Source: Geobacter sp. (GTDB taxonomy: Bacteria; Desulfobacterota; Desulfuromonadia; Geobacterales; Geobacteraceae). From it: DNA of 64,000 bases. The notes under the pieces were generated by a model, which worked only from the letters and a program-made list of their open reading frames with translations, was not told where the DNA came from and searched no databases. Positions 1-8,294 of this stretch are shown here, piece after piece. Positions within the stretch are counted from its first letter, which is position 1. Every line of letters starts with the position of its first letter. Location of the stretch: contig POSG01000004.1 in NCBI GenBank assembly GCA_003314535.1, positions 186,001 through 250,000 on the forward strand, in the 5' to 3' direction. The position numbers and the translations under genes are program-made.

Positions 1-252
<252 letters not shown>

Positions 253-378
253 TGTTTGGATGGAGTTTCCGGATTGGAAACCTTCCTGTGTCGATCCTGG
301 GGTTGCGATGGAACATTGATTGATTGTTGTCATTTTGCTCGTCCATACCGACTGGAATTTGATTGGCGAGGTGGCACG

Positions 379-1188
379 ATGAGAGTAGAGTGCCCGCTTT
401 GCGGCGCAAAGGGTAAAATAGACGAATCCAGGCGGCCCCCCGGGGCTGCCGTCATCCGCTGCCCGCGCTGCAAGGGAAGCATCCCGGCGAGTTGGGTCCT
501 GGATAGCTCTTCCGCATTGGCGAAACGCGCGGCAACCGCTTCGCCACAGGCGCCGGGCGCTGCCGCCGTTCCCGCAGAAGCGCCGCCGGGCATTTCCGGC
601 GCGGGACCGGTCGACCGGCAGCCTTGTTCGGTCTGCAACAGGCGGTTTCCGCGCAAAGAAATGGTCATGTTCGGACCTGCGCTGGTTTGCGCATCGTGCA
701 AGCCGGCGTATATTCAGAACCTGGAACAGGGGGGCGCCAGGCCCGGCAGCCTGCGTTATGCCGGATTCTGGCCCCGCTTTTGCGCGAAATTCATCGACTT
801 GCTTATTCTCGCGGTTGTAATGGGCGGATCGTACATCGCCATTTTCCTCGCCATGCCCGGTTCCTTTACCATCAAGCCGCAGGGAACGAAGCCAGAGCAT
901 CTTGTGGCTGCCATGGCAATCTGGTACGCGACCGTGGCAGTTCTGCCGGTGGTAATGGGGGCATATTTCATTGGCAGGTTCGGGGCAACACCAGGCAAGA
1001 TGGCTCTCGGGCTGCTGGTGGTCAACCCGGAAGGCGACCCAGTACGCTGCCTGAGAGCGCTGGGACGCTGCCTGGCGGAGATGCTGAGCGGGTTCTGCTG
1101 CTTAATTGGTTACCTGCTGATGCTTTTCGACGCGGAAAAGCGAACTTTGCACGATATGTTTTGCGGCACAAGGGTAATAAATAGATAG
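379..1188 (+). CDS. RDD family membrane protein with N-terminal zinc-ribbon segments
   Basis: 269 residues from the ATG at 379; an in-frame upstream extension lacks family features. The N-terminus has a CPLCGAKGKID ribbon with a second pair CPRC about 25 residues later, then an Ala/Pro-rich linker. A second Cys4 segment, CSVCNRRF...CASC, sits around residue 80-105. The C-terminal half is an RDD domain: an AGFWPRFCAKFIDLL opening helix, further hydrophobic helices, and a GRFGATPGKMALGL segment typical of RDD proteins. RDD proteins are membrane proteins of mostly unknown function, some linked to ion exchange. The zinc-ribbon plus RDD layout resembles other deltaproteobacterial RDD proteins; no specific substrate can be assigned. 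Confidence 0.8.
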   Translation: MRVECPLCGAKGKIDESRRPPGAAVIRCPRCKGSIPASWVLDSSSALAKRAATASPQAPGAAAVPAEAPPGISGAGPVDRQPCSVCNRRFPRKEMVMFGPALVCASCKPAYIQNLEQGGARPGSLRYAGFWPRFCAKFIDLLILAVVMGGSYIAIFLAMPGSFTIKPQGTKPEHLVAAMAIWYATVAVLPVVMGAYFIGRFGATPGKMALGLLVVNPEGDPVRCLRALGRCLAEMLSGFCCLIGYLLMLFDAEKRTLHDMFCGTRVINR

Positions 1189-1221
1189 ATCCCAGCCGGA
1201 AATTCCTGTTAATGCCGACAA

Positions 1222-1372
1222 AGGCCGGAGCGGGGCTTTCGAGGAGGTCGTGATACGGCTTCAGTGCAAGATCTCGAAAACCGGGAAATCGCTTGAAACC
1301 AGTGAAAGCTTTGGCCAGTGAGTCATCAGTTGACAGATTATCACGAGCTGCGAGGAAGTTCCGCTCCGGCCC
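1222..1372 (+). repeat. Intergenic palindromic repeat family A, copy 1
   Basis: A ~150-bp element whose ends pair with each other (GGCCGGAGCGG at the left, CCGCTCCGGCC at the right), with an inner pair CGTGATA/TATCACG. Near-identical copies lie at 17628, 20599 and 28142 (opposite strand) and a diverged copy at 30674. It sits between the RDD gene and hisZ, is not coding, and has no transposase. It may act as DNA or as a folded RNA. Confidence 0.85.
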
Positions 1373-1378
1373 CGGGGA

Positions 1379-1420
1379 GAGTTTCCGGATGGAAACCGGA
1401 TAGATCCCATCCGGAAACTC
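1379..1420 (+). terminator. Hairpin with TTTCCGGATGG arms, possible terminator
   Basis: A perfect 14-bp inverted repeat: arms at 1379-1392 and 1407-1420, loop of 14 nt. It is followed by only a short T-run (TTTATT), so terminator strength is doubtful. The arm sequence recurs across the window as a flank of the intergenic repeats, so it may be part of a repeat rather than a dedicated terminator. Confidence 0.5.
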
Positions 1421-1424
1421 TTTA

Positions 1425-1453
1425 TTGACATGGAATCCTTATATTGATACATT
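1425..1453 (+). promoter_or_regulatory. Probable sigma-70 promoter for hisZ-purA
   Basis: TTGACA at 1425-1430, 17-bp spacer, TACATT at 1448-1453, about 40 bases before the hisZ start. The -35 is a perfect consensus match; the -10 matches at 4 of 6 positions. Confidence 0.5.
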
Positions 1454-1500
1454 CTTTCGTCTTTGATCCGGATGCAAACCAGTAACGGGAAGTGCTCAAA

Positions 1501-2817
1501 GTGAAACCTGTCAGGACCATCGAAGCCCCCTTGCCGAAGGGGGTTGCTGATTTTCTGCCCGAAAAGGCGGCAAAAATCGGCTTCATACAGGAGAAGATCC
1601 TCAGGGTCTTCGACCTGTGGGGATTCAGGCCGATCATCACGCCCCTGCTCGAGTTCCAGGATGTCATGGCGCCGGCCATGGGAGGGGAACTCAGGGAGAA
1701 GATGTTCCGCTTCGACGACCGCCAGACGGGCAGGCTCCTGGTAATTCCCACCGACATCACGCCCCAGGTCGCACGCATCGTTGCCACGAGAATGAAGGGT
1801 AATCCCCTTCCGCTCAGGCTTTCGTACAGCGGACGGGTGTTGCGTCATGCCGAGTTGCGGTCGGGGCGCAGCCGGGAGATTTTCCAGGCAGGGGTCGAGC
1901 TGATCGGGCTCGTTTCGCCGGAAGCCGACGCTGAAATGGCTGCCATGTCCATCGAGGTGCTCAAGGGTCTCGGTTTCGATAATTTCAAGGTTGCCCTCGG
2001 GCAGGTGGAGTTCTTTCGCGGGATACTGGAGTCCGCTCCATTTTCCGAAGAATCGCGCGACATTTTGCGATCCGCCATCAGCAAGAAGGACACGTCCGCG
2101 GTTGCGGAAATCCTGGAGAGCGAGAAGGTACCGGAGGGGGCTAAGGAGGAAATGGCCGCCCTGCCCCGCCTGTTCGGCGGACGGGAAGTGCTGGCCGATG
2201 CCGCTCGCGTCGTGGTCAACGACCGCTCCCGGAAGGCGCTGGAAAATATTTCCCAGGTGTTGGATATCCTTGATATCTATGGTGTTTCGGATTACGTGAC
2301 CATCGACCTGGGCGAGATTCGTGGACTTGACTACTATACGGGCATAACCCTGGAAGGTTTCGTGGAGGGTGTCGGCGAGGCGGTATGCGGAGGCGGAAGG
2401 TATGACAACCTTACGGCCTGCTACGGTTTCCCGGCGCCTGCGACCGGTTTCGCCTTCAATATCATGGCGCTCCTCTCCGCGCTTGAAAAGCGTCCGGAGG
2501 TGGAAGCAAGCAAAACCGGGGATTTTCTCATCTGCAACAGGAACAGGGATCGCCGCGAGGCCCTGGAAATGGCCAAGCGACTGAGGAAGAAAGGTTTCAC
2601 CGCGGCAAGGGACATCATCATCCGGGATGTAACGGATTCCCTTGAATATGCCGCGAAAATGAACATACTGTACATGATCGTCATAGACGGAGAGCAGTAC
2701 GGCGATGATCAGGTACGCGTGGTAAGGGTTGCCGACGAAAAAGGGATAACGGTCAGGAAAAGCGAACTGTACCGGAAGGATTTCCCCCTGAGTTTCGGAC
2801 CCTTGCAGGGAGACTAG
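1501..2817 (+). CDS. hisZ: ATP phosphoribosyltransferase regulatory subunit
   Basis: 438 residues from GTG 1501, chosen because GGGAAG lies 8 bases upstream; GTG 1492 in the same frame is the alternative. The protein is a class II histidyl-tRNA-synthetase-like fold: [12 protein letters not shown] opening, motif 2-like [19 protein letters not shown] and motif 3 GGGRYDNL. HisZ proteins are catalytically dead synthetase paralogues that pair with short-form HisG in the first step of histidine synthesis. The assignment over true HisS rests on the degenerate histidine-binding region and on placement 3 bp before purA, a recurrent Geobacter arrangement. A C-terminal domain of about 90 residues resembling an anticodon-binding fold is retained. 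Confidence 0.85.
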   Translation: MKPVRTIEAPLPKGVADFLPEKAAKIGFIQEKILRVFDLWGFRPIITPLLEFQDVMAPAMGGELREKMFRFDDRQTGRLLVIPTDITPQVARIVATRMKGNPLPLRLSYSGRVLRHAELRSGRSREIFQAGVELIGLVSPEADAEMAAMSIEVLKGLGFDNFKVALGQVEFFRGILESAPFSEESRDILRSAISKKDTSAVAEILESEKVPEGAKEEMAALPRLFGGREVLADAARVVVNDRSRKALENISQVLDILDIYGVSDYVTIDLGEIRGLDYYTGITLEGFVEGVGEAVCGGGRYDNLTACYGFPAPATGFAFNIMALLSALEKRPEVEASKTGDFLICNRNRDRREALEMAKRLRKKGFTAARDIIIRDVTDSLEYAAKMNILYMIVIDGEQYGDDQVRVVRVADEKGITVRKSELYRKDFPLSFGPLQGD

Positions 2818-2820
2818 AAA

Positions 2821-4110
2821 ATGGCCAATGTGGTGGTTGTGGGAGCCCAGTGGGGAGACGAGGGCAAGGGCAAGGTCGTTGATATCTATACCGAGTATGC
2901 TGACGATGTTATCCGCTTCCAGGGCGGCAACAACGCCGGCCATACCCTGGTGGTCGGAAACGAGAAGGTAATTCTTCACCTCATTCCTTCCGGCATTCTG
3001 CATCCCGGAAAGCGCTGCATGATAGGCAACGGAGTGGTCCTTGACCCTGAGGTCTTCATCCGCGAGGTCGAGGCCCTGAAAGCCAACGGGAAGATGGTTG
3101 ACGATGAAAATCTTCTCGTGAGCGAATCGCTCCATGTAATCATGCCCTATCACAAGACGATTGACCTGGCACGGGAGCAGAAGAGCGGCGGCAGGAAGAT
3201 CGGGACCACCGGCCGCGGCATCGGGCCCTGCTACGAGGACAAGATCGGGCGGCGCGGCATAAGGCTGATGGACCTCCTGGACCGGGAACGGTTTGCCGCC
3301 AAGCTCGGGGAGTACCTGGAGGAAAAGAACTTCATCCTTGAAAAGTTTCTCGGCGGGGATGCGCTTGCCTTTGACGATATCTACGATAAATACCTGGGAT
3401 ATGCGGATGTCCTCAGAAAATACGTCGCGGACACGGCCAGGGTCCTGCGAGACGATATCCGCTCAGGCAAGAGCATCCTGTTCGAAGGCGCCCAGGGCAC
3501 CATGCTGGATATCGATTACGGCACGTACCCCTTCGTGACCTCGTCCTCGACCTGCGCCGGCGGGGCCTGCACCGGAAGCGGCGCAAGCCCCAGGGACATA
3601 CAGGAAATAATCGGCATATCCAAGGCCTATGTCACCAGGGTCGGCAGCGGGCCGTTTCCCACGGAGCTTGACGATGATGACGGGGCGAGGTTGCGCGACG
3701 CAGGCGGCGAGTTCGGCTCCACCACCGGGCGGCCGCGCCGGTGCGGCTGGTTCGATGCCATGGTGGGAAGGTATGCGGTACGCATCAACGGCCTGACCGG
3801 CATCGCTCTGACCAAGCTTGACGTCCTGAGCGGATTTGATACGATCAGGATCTGCACCGGCTACGAGTACCGTGGCGAGGCGCTGGACGATATGCCGGCA
3901 TCCATGGAAGTGCTTGCCGAATGCAAGCCGGTTTACGAGGATTTCCCCGGATGGCGGTCGGATATCTCCGCTGCCAGGAAAATGGAGGACCTGCCGCTCC
4001 AGGCCAGGAAATACGTGGCCAGGCTCGAAGAGCTTCTGGAGTGCCCCATAGTTCTCGTTTCTGTCGGCGCGCGGCGCGACGAGACTATAATGCTGAGGAA
4101 TCCATTCTAG
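2821..4110 (+). CDS. purA: Adenylosuccinate synthetase
   Basis: 429 residues, the usual length. It condenses IMP and aspartate with GTP hydrolysis to adenylosuccinate, the first committed step to AMP, in the cytoplasm. Seen directly: the N-terminal GAQWGDEGKGK phosphate loop, the QGGNNAGHT IMP-binding motif, GTTGRGIGPCYEDK, the FEGAQGTMLDIDYGTYPFVT switch region and the C-terminal SVGARRDETI segment. The gene starts 3 bp after hisZ, so the two are almost certainly cotranscribed. This links two pathways that meet at AICAR. No abnormality is seen. Confidence 0.97.
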   Translation: MANVVVVGAQWGDEGKGKVVDIYTEYADDVIRFQGGNNAGHTLVVGNEKVILHLIPSGILHPGKRCMIGNGVVLDPEVFIREVEALKANGKMVDDENLLVSESLHVIMPYHKTIDLAREQKSGGRKIGTTGRGIGPCYEDKIGRRGIRLMDLLDRERFAAKLGEYLEEKNFILEKFLGGDALAFDDIYDKYLGYADVLRKYVADTARVLRDDIRSGKSILFEGAQGTMLDIDYGTYPFVTSSSTCAGGACTGSGASPRDIQEIIGISKAYVTRVGSGPFPTELDDDDGARLRDAGGEFGSTTGRPRRCGWFDAMVGRYAVRINGLTGIALTKLDVLSGFDTIRICTGYEYRGEALDDMPASMEVLAECKPVYEDFPGWRSDISAARKMEDLPLQARKYVARLEELLECPIVLVSVGARRDETIMLRNPF

Positions 4111-4260
4111 TTTTCTTCCGGAAACGGTCTTTTTCCACCCTGACGGTGTCAACCAGCGGGCTTGCTTGTGCGACATACCTTAAAGTATGCCTCCGCGCAA
4201 CCCCTTGGTTTCCTTGTCATGACGAAAAAATCCTCGTTTCCGAATTGAAAACGAAAATAA
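4111..4260 (+). repeat. Intergenic repeat family B, copy 1
   Basis: Begins directly after the purA stop with GTTTTCTTCCGGAAA and ends near TTTCCGAATTGAAAAC, giving imperfect terminal inverted repeats. Its core (4147-4205), containing CTTGCTTGTGCGACATAC and TAAAGTATGCCTCCGCGC, is almost identical to 36946-37003. Not coding. Confidence 0.75.
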
Positions 4261-4332
4261 TGCCCATTCGCATGTTCGTCAGGGTTGTTGGACGGATATT
4301 CATAAAAAAACGGCATGTCGCAAAAAAAATTC

Positions 4333-4361
4333 TTGACGCGGGACCAAAGATATATTATAAA
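4333..4361 (+). promoter_or_regulatory. Promoter of the tRNA-Lys/tRNA-Glu unit
   Basis: TTGACG at 4333-4338, 17-bp spacer, TATAAA at 4356-4361. The predicted start lies about 12 bases before the mature tRNA-Lys 5' end. Confidence 0.75.
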
Positions 4362-4379
4362 GTCATTCTTTCTTGAAGC

Positions 4380-4455
4380 GAGCCGCTAGCTCAGTCGGTA
4401 GAGCACCTGACTTTTAATCAGGTGGTCGTTGGTTCGACCCCAACGCGGCTCACCA
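4380..4455 (+). tRNA. tRNA-Lys (anticodon TTT)
   Basis: A 76-base cloverleaf. The acceptor stem GAGCCGC pairs with GCGGCTC; the anticodon arm CCTGA-CTTTTAA-TCAGG carries TTT; the T arm has GGTTCGACCCC. The CCA end is encoded (4453-4455). It lies one base before tRNA-Glu, so the two are processed from one transcript. Confidence 0.97.
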
Positions 4456-4456
4456 C

Positions 4457-4534
4457 GTCCCCTTCGTCTAGCCCGGCCCAGGACACCGCCCTTTCACGGC
4501 GGCGACGGGGGTTCAAATCCCCCAGGGGACGCCA
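4457..4534 (+). tRNA. tRNA-Glu (anticodon TTC)
   Basis: A 78-base cloverleaf. GTCCCCT pairs with AGGGGAC; the anticodon arm CCGCC-CTTTCAC-GGCGG carries TTC; the T arm has GGGTTCAAATCCC. CCA is encoded. It is followed by a strong terminator. Confidence 0.97.
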
Positions 4535-4543
4535 AAACAACAA

Positions 4544-4583
4544 AAAAAGAGGCCAACCACATGGTTGGCCTCTTTTTTTTTAT
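4544..4583 (+). terminator. Rho-independent terminator of the tRNA unit
   Basis: AGAGGCCAACCA (4548-4559) pairs with TGGTTGGCCTCT (4562-4573), followed by eight or more T. The upstream A-run makes it potentially bidirectional. Confidence 0.93.
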
Positions 4584-4920
4584 TTTTATCGTGCTATAAT
4601 GTGTTCTTGTTAAGCTGTGTTGAGTTGTCCCTTTTGGGTCAATCCGGAAAGTTCGTTCACGCAACTGCGGAGCAGGATCATTTGGTGAGAGATGCGTGGC
4701 GCGGTTCGGTGGATGGGGGGCTTACGGCTTCGCGGGGTGCCCGGCAAGGCTCCAGTGTTCAATATTAGGACTGTGTTCGCAAAGATAACATCCTGAAAAG
4801 CCGCCGTATGCACATTAAAGTAACCGGCAAAAAAGCCCTGCCGTGGCAAATAGTCCCTAAATAGAACACATGGGCATGGGTGTGTTGGCCGGATTGTGTT
4901 GAAAAAACGTAGTTTTTTAG
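4584..4920. other. Non-coding stretch upstream of the porin promoter
   Basis: No convincing gene: short reading frames here lack ribosome-binding sites and family features. Just before the sigma-54 site lies an imperfect inverted repeat, AACACA...TGTGTT at about 4865-4886. It is a candidate upstream activator site. Confidence 0.45.
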
Positions 4921-4936
4921 TGGCATGCTAATTGCT
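4921..4936 (+). promoter_or_regulatory. Sigma-54 promoter upstream of the porin gene
   Basis: TGGCATGCTAATTGCT fits the -24/-12 consensus TGGCAC(G)-N4-TTGC(A/T), with exact GG-N10-GC spacing. It lies about 355 bases before the porin ATG, so the transcript would carry a long leader (about 4948-5292). That leader is GC-rich, with several possible stems but no riboswitch that I recognise. Confidence 0.7.
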
Positions 4937-5292
4937 TTACCAAAACGATGTTTTGGTTTATTCCATCAACGGAAAGGAGGTGCGGTGTATCTCGGCCGCT
5001 GTGCAGCGGCCGGAGGGATTCGGCCGCATGAAAGGTCTCAGGGTCGCGCCGGCTCTTTTTACACGGCACGACGAACCGGCAGCCGTTGCAGCAATGGAAT
5101 GAAGTCGGAGGGGGAGTCCGGATTTCAAGCTGCCGACCATATCGATCTTCATGCAGGCACAATCCCTGACAGTTGTATCTCTGCTCTGTTTTGAAAGCCC
5201 CCCGGTCAAGAAATTGCCTTGCCGGTATGGGCGGAAATCATCGATTGATGAAGGACCAACCTTTATTGATTACCATGAGAAGGAGGAAAAGG

Positions 5293-6561
5293 ATGAAGAA
5301 AACAAGACTCAGTAGCAAGATTATGGGGCTGCTCGGTTTGGCCGCCCTGGTTCTCACGGCTGGAGCGCCGGCACAGGCGGCGTTCGTCGTGGGTGGGGAA
5401 AACGGCTGGCAGATGACCTATGACGGTATGATCAACGTCTTTGCGGTGTACAGGACGCAGGACAACCTGCAGGATAGTCACGGCAATGTTTCCGCAGTGA
5501 ATCTCAATAACCAAGGATTCACCGTCCGTACGGGCCTCCTCCCCAGCATCTTCGCATTCAACGTCAAGTCTCCTACCATCAACGGCGTTGACTACGCGGC
5601 TCGTATAGGACTCTATCCGCAGATCCAGAACTACGGCCAGAGAACCGGCTTCGGCACCCATTACAATGGCGGCACCACCATCGATATCCGTGAAGTGTTC
5701 TTCACCGCTGACGGCAAATTCGGCCAGGTACTGGCCGGCCGTGCGCTCAACCTCTACCAGGGCAAGAACATCCTGTCCGACATGACCCTTTTCGGCGTCG
5801 GCGTACCTCTTGACATGGGATCAGGCGGCGGCACCACCCTGGGCCACATCGGCTATGGTTATGCCTTCCCTTCCTTCAACTCCCAGTTCCGCTACACCAC
5901 TCCTGATATGAGCGGTCTCAAGGTTGCCTTCGCCATCTGCGAGCCGAGCAGAATTTCAGGATCTTCTTCCAATGGCGGCGCAATGTTTGACGCCACCAAG
6001 TTGAATCAGCCCCGTTTCGAGACCGAGATATCCTATGCCAAGGCGTACACCGGCGGTAAAATGACGGCCTGGCTGTCCGGCATGTACCAGGAAGCCAAGT
6101 CGATCGGTCTTGTTTCAATGAATCGTAAAGTCGACTCCCTCGGCGGTGCGGGCGGCGTAAGCGCCAGCTTCGGCCCGTTTGAGGCGACGATTTCCGGATA
6201 CGGCGGCCGCGGCATCGGCACCCTTTTCATCCAGGACGATGACTTTGACGGCAACGCCCTTGACGGTATCGGCAATGAGCGTACTTCCTACGGTGGTCTT
6301 GCCCAGGCCATGTACACCATAGGCAAGGTCAAGCTGGGAGCCCAGTATGGTATGAACTATGCTGACAGAACGGATTATGAAACGGCGAACGGTTATAACG
6401 CCCACGTAAAATCCCGCCAGGCGGTCACCGGCGGCGTGTACTACTCCGTCAACAAGTACCTCCAGCTCGTGGGCGAGTATTCCTGGGACCGTACGAGCTA
6501 CTACAACGATTTGAGGCAGACCGGCAACACGTTCTCCCTCGGCACGATATTTGTGTGGTAA
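5293..6561 (+). CDS. Outer-membrane porin-like protein
   Basis: 422 residues from ATG 5293, chosen because AGGAGG lies 6 bases upstream and the start gives a clean signal peptide (MKKTR, hydrophobic core, APAQA cleavage at about residue 29). The mature part is rich in Gly, Tyr and alternating hydrophobic strands and ends with a C-terminal aromatic (FVW), as outer-membrane beta-barrels do. It resembles the porin superfamily found in Geobacter and Pelobacter. The upstream sigma-54 promoter and the sigma-54 activator at 8295 suggest substrate-controlled expression, perhaps for solute entry feeding the alcohol/aldehyde pathway. The substrate is unknown. Confidence 0.8.
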   Translation: MKKTRLSSKIMGLLGLAALVLTAGAPAQAAFVVGGENGWQMTYDGMINVFAVYRTQDNLQDSHGNVSAVNLNNQGFTVRTGLLPSIFAFNVKSPTINGVDYAARIGLYPQIQNYGQRTGFGTHYNGGTTIDIREVFFTADGKFGQVLAGRALNLYQGKNILSDMTLFGVGVPLDMGSGGGTTLGHIGYGYAFPSFNSQFRYTTPDMSGLKVAFAICEPSRISGSSSNGGAMFDATKLNQPRFETEISYAKAYTGGKMTAWLSGMYQEAKSIGLVSMNRKVDSLGGAGGVSASFGPFEATISGYGGRGIGTLFIQDDDFDGNALDGIGNERTSYGGLAQAMYTIGKVKLGAQYGMNYADRTDYETANGYNAHVKSRQAVTGGVYYSVNKYLQLVGEYSWDRTSYYNDLRQTGNTFSLGTIFVW

Positions 6562-6592
6562 TCAAAAGAACGTGAGTAAAGTGTAGTGAAAA

Positions 6593-6624
6593 GAAAGGCC
6601 GGCGTTTGCCGGCCTTTCCTTATT
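6593..6624 (+). terminator. Terminator of the porin gene
   Basis: AAAGGCCGGC (6594-6603), loop GTTT, GCCGGCCTTT (6608-6617), then CCTTATT. A strong stem with a short U-rich tail, 32 bases after the porin stop. Confidence 0.85.
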
Positions 6625-6654
6625 CTGGAACAGTAAGCGAAATATGGTTTTAAT

Positions 6655-7035
6655 AATCCCTCTCCATTAAGGGAGAGGGAAGCGCCCAGCGCAGGGTGAG
6701 GGGGTGGAAGTTAATCAAGGGTCCGGGAAAAGAGAACCAGTTGGACCCCCTCACCCGGGCCTGCCCCACCGAAGTGTCATGGCTACGAAGGCCGGGTGTT
6801 TCAGACCACCCTCTCCCTTGATGGCGAGGGTATTTTATTGAAATCCCTCTCGATCCCCCTTTGCCAAAGGGGGAAGTGCGGACCGCCTCCAGTGTTCTCC
6901 CCCCCCTTTAATAAAGAGGGGGCAGGGGGGATTTGAGCGTTCATCAAAAATCCGAAAAACAGAACCAAGACCTTTGGACCCCCTCACCCGGCCTATGGCC
7001 ACCCTCTCCCTTGATGGCGAGGGTATGAGCAATGA
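6655..7035. repeat. Cluster of CCCTCACCC / CCCTCTCCC intergenic repeats
   Basis: No gene. It contains a CCTCTCC/GGGAGAGG hairpin near 6660-6682 and two copies of a unit that runs from GGACCCCCTCACCCGG to ACCCTCTCCCTTGATGGCGAGGGTA (6744-6831 and 6978-7026). There is also a CCCCCTTT...AAAGGGGG type pair near 6855-6925. These low-complexity GC repeats are common between genes in this group of bacteria. Their function is unknown. Confidence 0.7.
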
Positions 7036-7157
7036 AGGCTGAACCGTCGGGTGGTTGCCTTTCCGCTTTTCCTTTGACATTGGGCGATTGCAAGTGATAT
7101 AGAGACGTATTGTCCGCGTCTGGAGAATGCACGAAATCATGTAACAAGGAGCATGTA

Positions 7158-8018
7158 ATGAGCAAAGTCTCTCGAGTTCTCTTCCCTGTCCCCCGGCTGA
7201 CGATTGTCCTGCTGTTCATCATGGCCATGGGAACCTCAGGTTGTTCGATTTTCAAATCCTTCACCCCGGAAGGGAGGGGAGAGAAGGAACTGTTCAGATC
7301 CCGCGACCAGTACGTTAGAATCGTCATGCAGGACGTTGCAAAGGGAGTGAAGGTACCACCCAACGAGCACCCGGTCATACTCGATTCCGACCAGATCCGG
7401 AGCGCGCTGGCATCGATGGAAGCCATGCTGGACGGAAGGGAGAAGTCCGTGCCGGTATTCACCAAGGCCCAGCTCGATACCCTGGCTCCTTTCCTGAGCC
7501 GCGGCCTTGCAGCTGCAGGGCCCAATGAAGACGTGGTTTTCGGGCTCATAGATGATTTCAAGGCCGTTCACGGCCTTGCCAAGGAGCAGAAATATACTGC
7601 AGGACGGGTCTTCTACCGTGACGGAAAGCTCAATATCATTTTCGGCAACATCCAGGGCGAGTACCGCGCTGTCGCTGACAGGAGACTGAACCCGCTGGCG
7701 CCCGGTTCAAGGTCGGTTGCGGCCAAGCAGAACTGGGTGTTCATCGACCAGCCCGACCAGGCCTACTACTCCGGCCCGGAGGGCAGGCGGAGCGACTGGA
7801 TAACGCTCGACCTGGCTGCCATGGAGGCCAAGGCCGCCGCTGCCGAGAAGGAAGCCAAGGCTGCCGCAGCGGCTTCGGGCGCCACAGAGGGAAGGTTCTA
7901 CCAGCCGAAGAAATCGGTCGAGGAGCGCCTGACAACCCTCAACGAGCTGAAGGCCAAGAAACTGATCACCGAAGAGGAATACCAGAAGAAGAGGGCGGCC
8001 ATCCTGAGCGACCTCTGA
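7158..8018 (+). CDS. Lipoprotein with C-terminal SHOCT domain
   Basis: 286 residues from ATG 7158, with AAGGAG upstream. A type II signal sequence ends in the lipobox TSGC, so the protein should be lipid-anchored. The middle region is not recognised. An Ala/Lys/Glu-rich stretch precedes a C-terminal helical pair, EERLTTLNELKAKKLITEEE, which is a SHOCT domain (a short oligomerisation module). It stands alone between a repeat cluster and its own terminator. The function is unknown. Confidence 0.75.
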   Translation: MSKVSRVLFPVPRLTIVLLFIMAMGTSGCSIFKSFTPEGRGEKELFRSRDQYVRIVMQDVAKGVKVPPNEHPVILDSDQIRSALASMEAMLDGREKSVPVFTKAQLDTLAPFLSRGLAAAGPNEDVVFGLIDDFKAVHGLAKEQKYTAGRVFYRDGKLNIIFGNIQGEYRAVADRRLNPLAPGSRSVAAKQNWVFIDQPDQAYYSGPEGRRSDWITLDLAAMEAKAAAAEKEAKAAAAASGATEGRFYQPKKSVEERLTTLNELKAKKLITEEEYQKKRAAILSDL

Positions 8019-8037
8019 TCCTGATCCTTTGTCACTC

Positions 8038-8071
8038 CGAAACCCCGCCGCAAGGCGGGGTTTCTTTTTTC
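8038..8071 (+). terminator. Terminator of the SHOCT lipoprotein gene
   Basis: AAACCCCGCC pairs with GGCGGGGTTT around loop GCAA, followed by CTTTTTT. Confidence 0.93.
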
Positions 8072-8294
8072 TTTCCAGCCCTTCCTGTGTTTCGCTGAAA
8101 TTTTCAAAAATTGTACTGGATATTTGTGGTAAAGTAATGTATACATTAAACATTCCGTAGGCTTCTCTGTTGTTTGAATGTGAGCGTTTTTTATCCGGCC
8201 TGTTTTTTTCGGGAAAGCCACAGTTGCGTCCGGAGATAGGTCGCCCATTATGTGAGCTTCGCTGTGACCGTTGATCCCTCAAGGAGTTACTTAG

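Larger units (their letters stand above)
1189..1500. other. Intergenic region between RDD gene and hisZ
   Basis: No gene seen. It holds one copy of the ~150-bp palindromic repeat (1222-1372), a perfect 14-bp hairpin with TTTCCGGATGG arms (1379-1420), and a probable sigma-70 promoter for hisZ (1425-1453). Confidence 0.7.

Noticed and set aside
1501-2817. Histidyl-tRNA synthetase (HisS)
   Set aside because: The core is present but degenerate, and the gene is paired with purA as hisZ is in related bacteria. A full alignment of the histidine-binding residues would settle it.
1261-3153. 630-residue minus-strand open frame opposite hisZ/purA
   Set aside because: It mirrors hisZ and purA, both with clear family motifs, and has no ribosome-binding site or recognisable domain.
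4380-4583. tRNA genes as the attachment site of an integrated element
   Set aside because: No integrase and no duplicated tRNA 3' end are seen within the window.
5173-5292. N-terminal extension of the porin
   Set aside because: ATG 5293 has AGGAGG at the right distance and gives an ordinary signal peptide; the extension does not.
6655-7035. CRISPR-like direct repeats
   Set aside because: The units are unequal, pyrimidine-rich intergenic repeats with no regular spacers and no cas genes.
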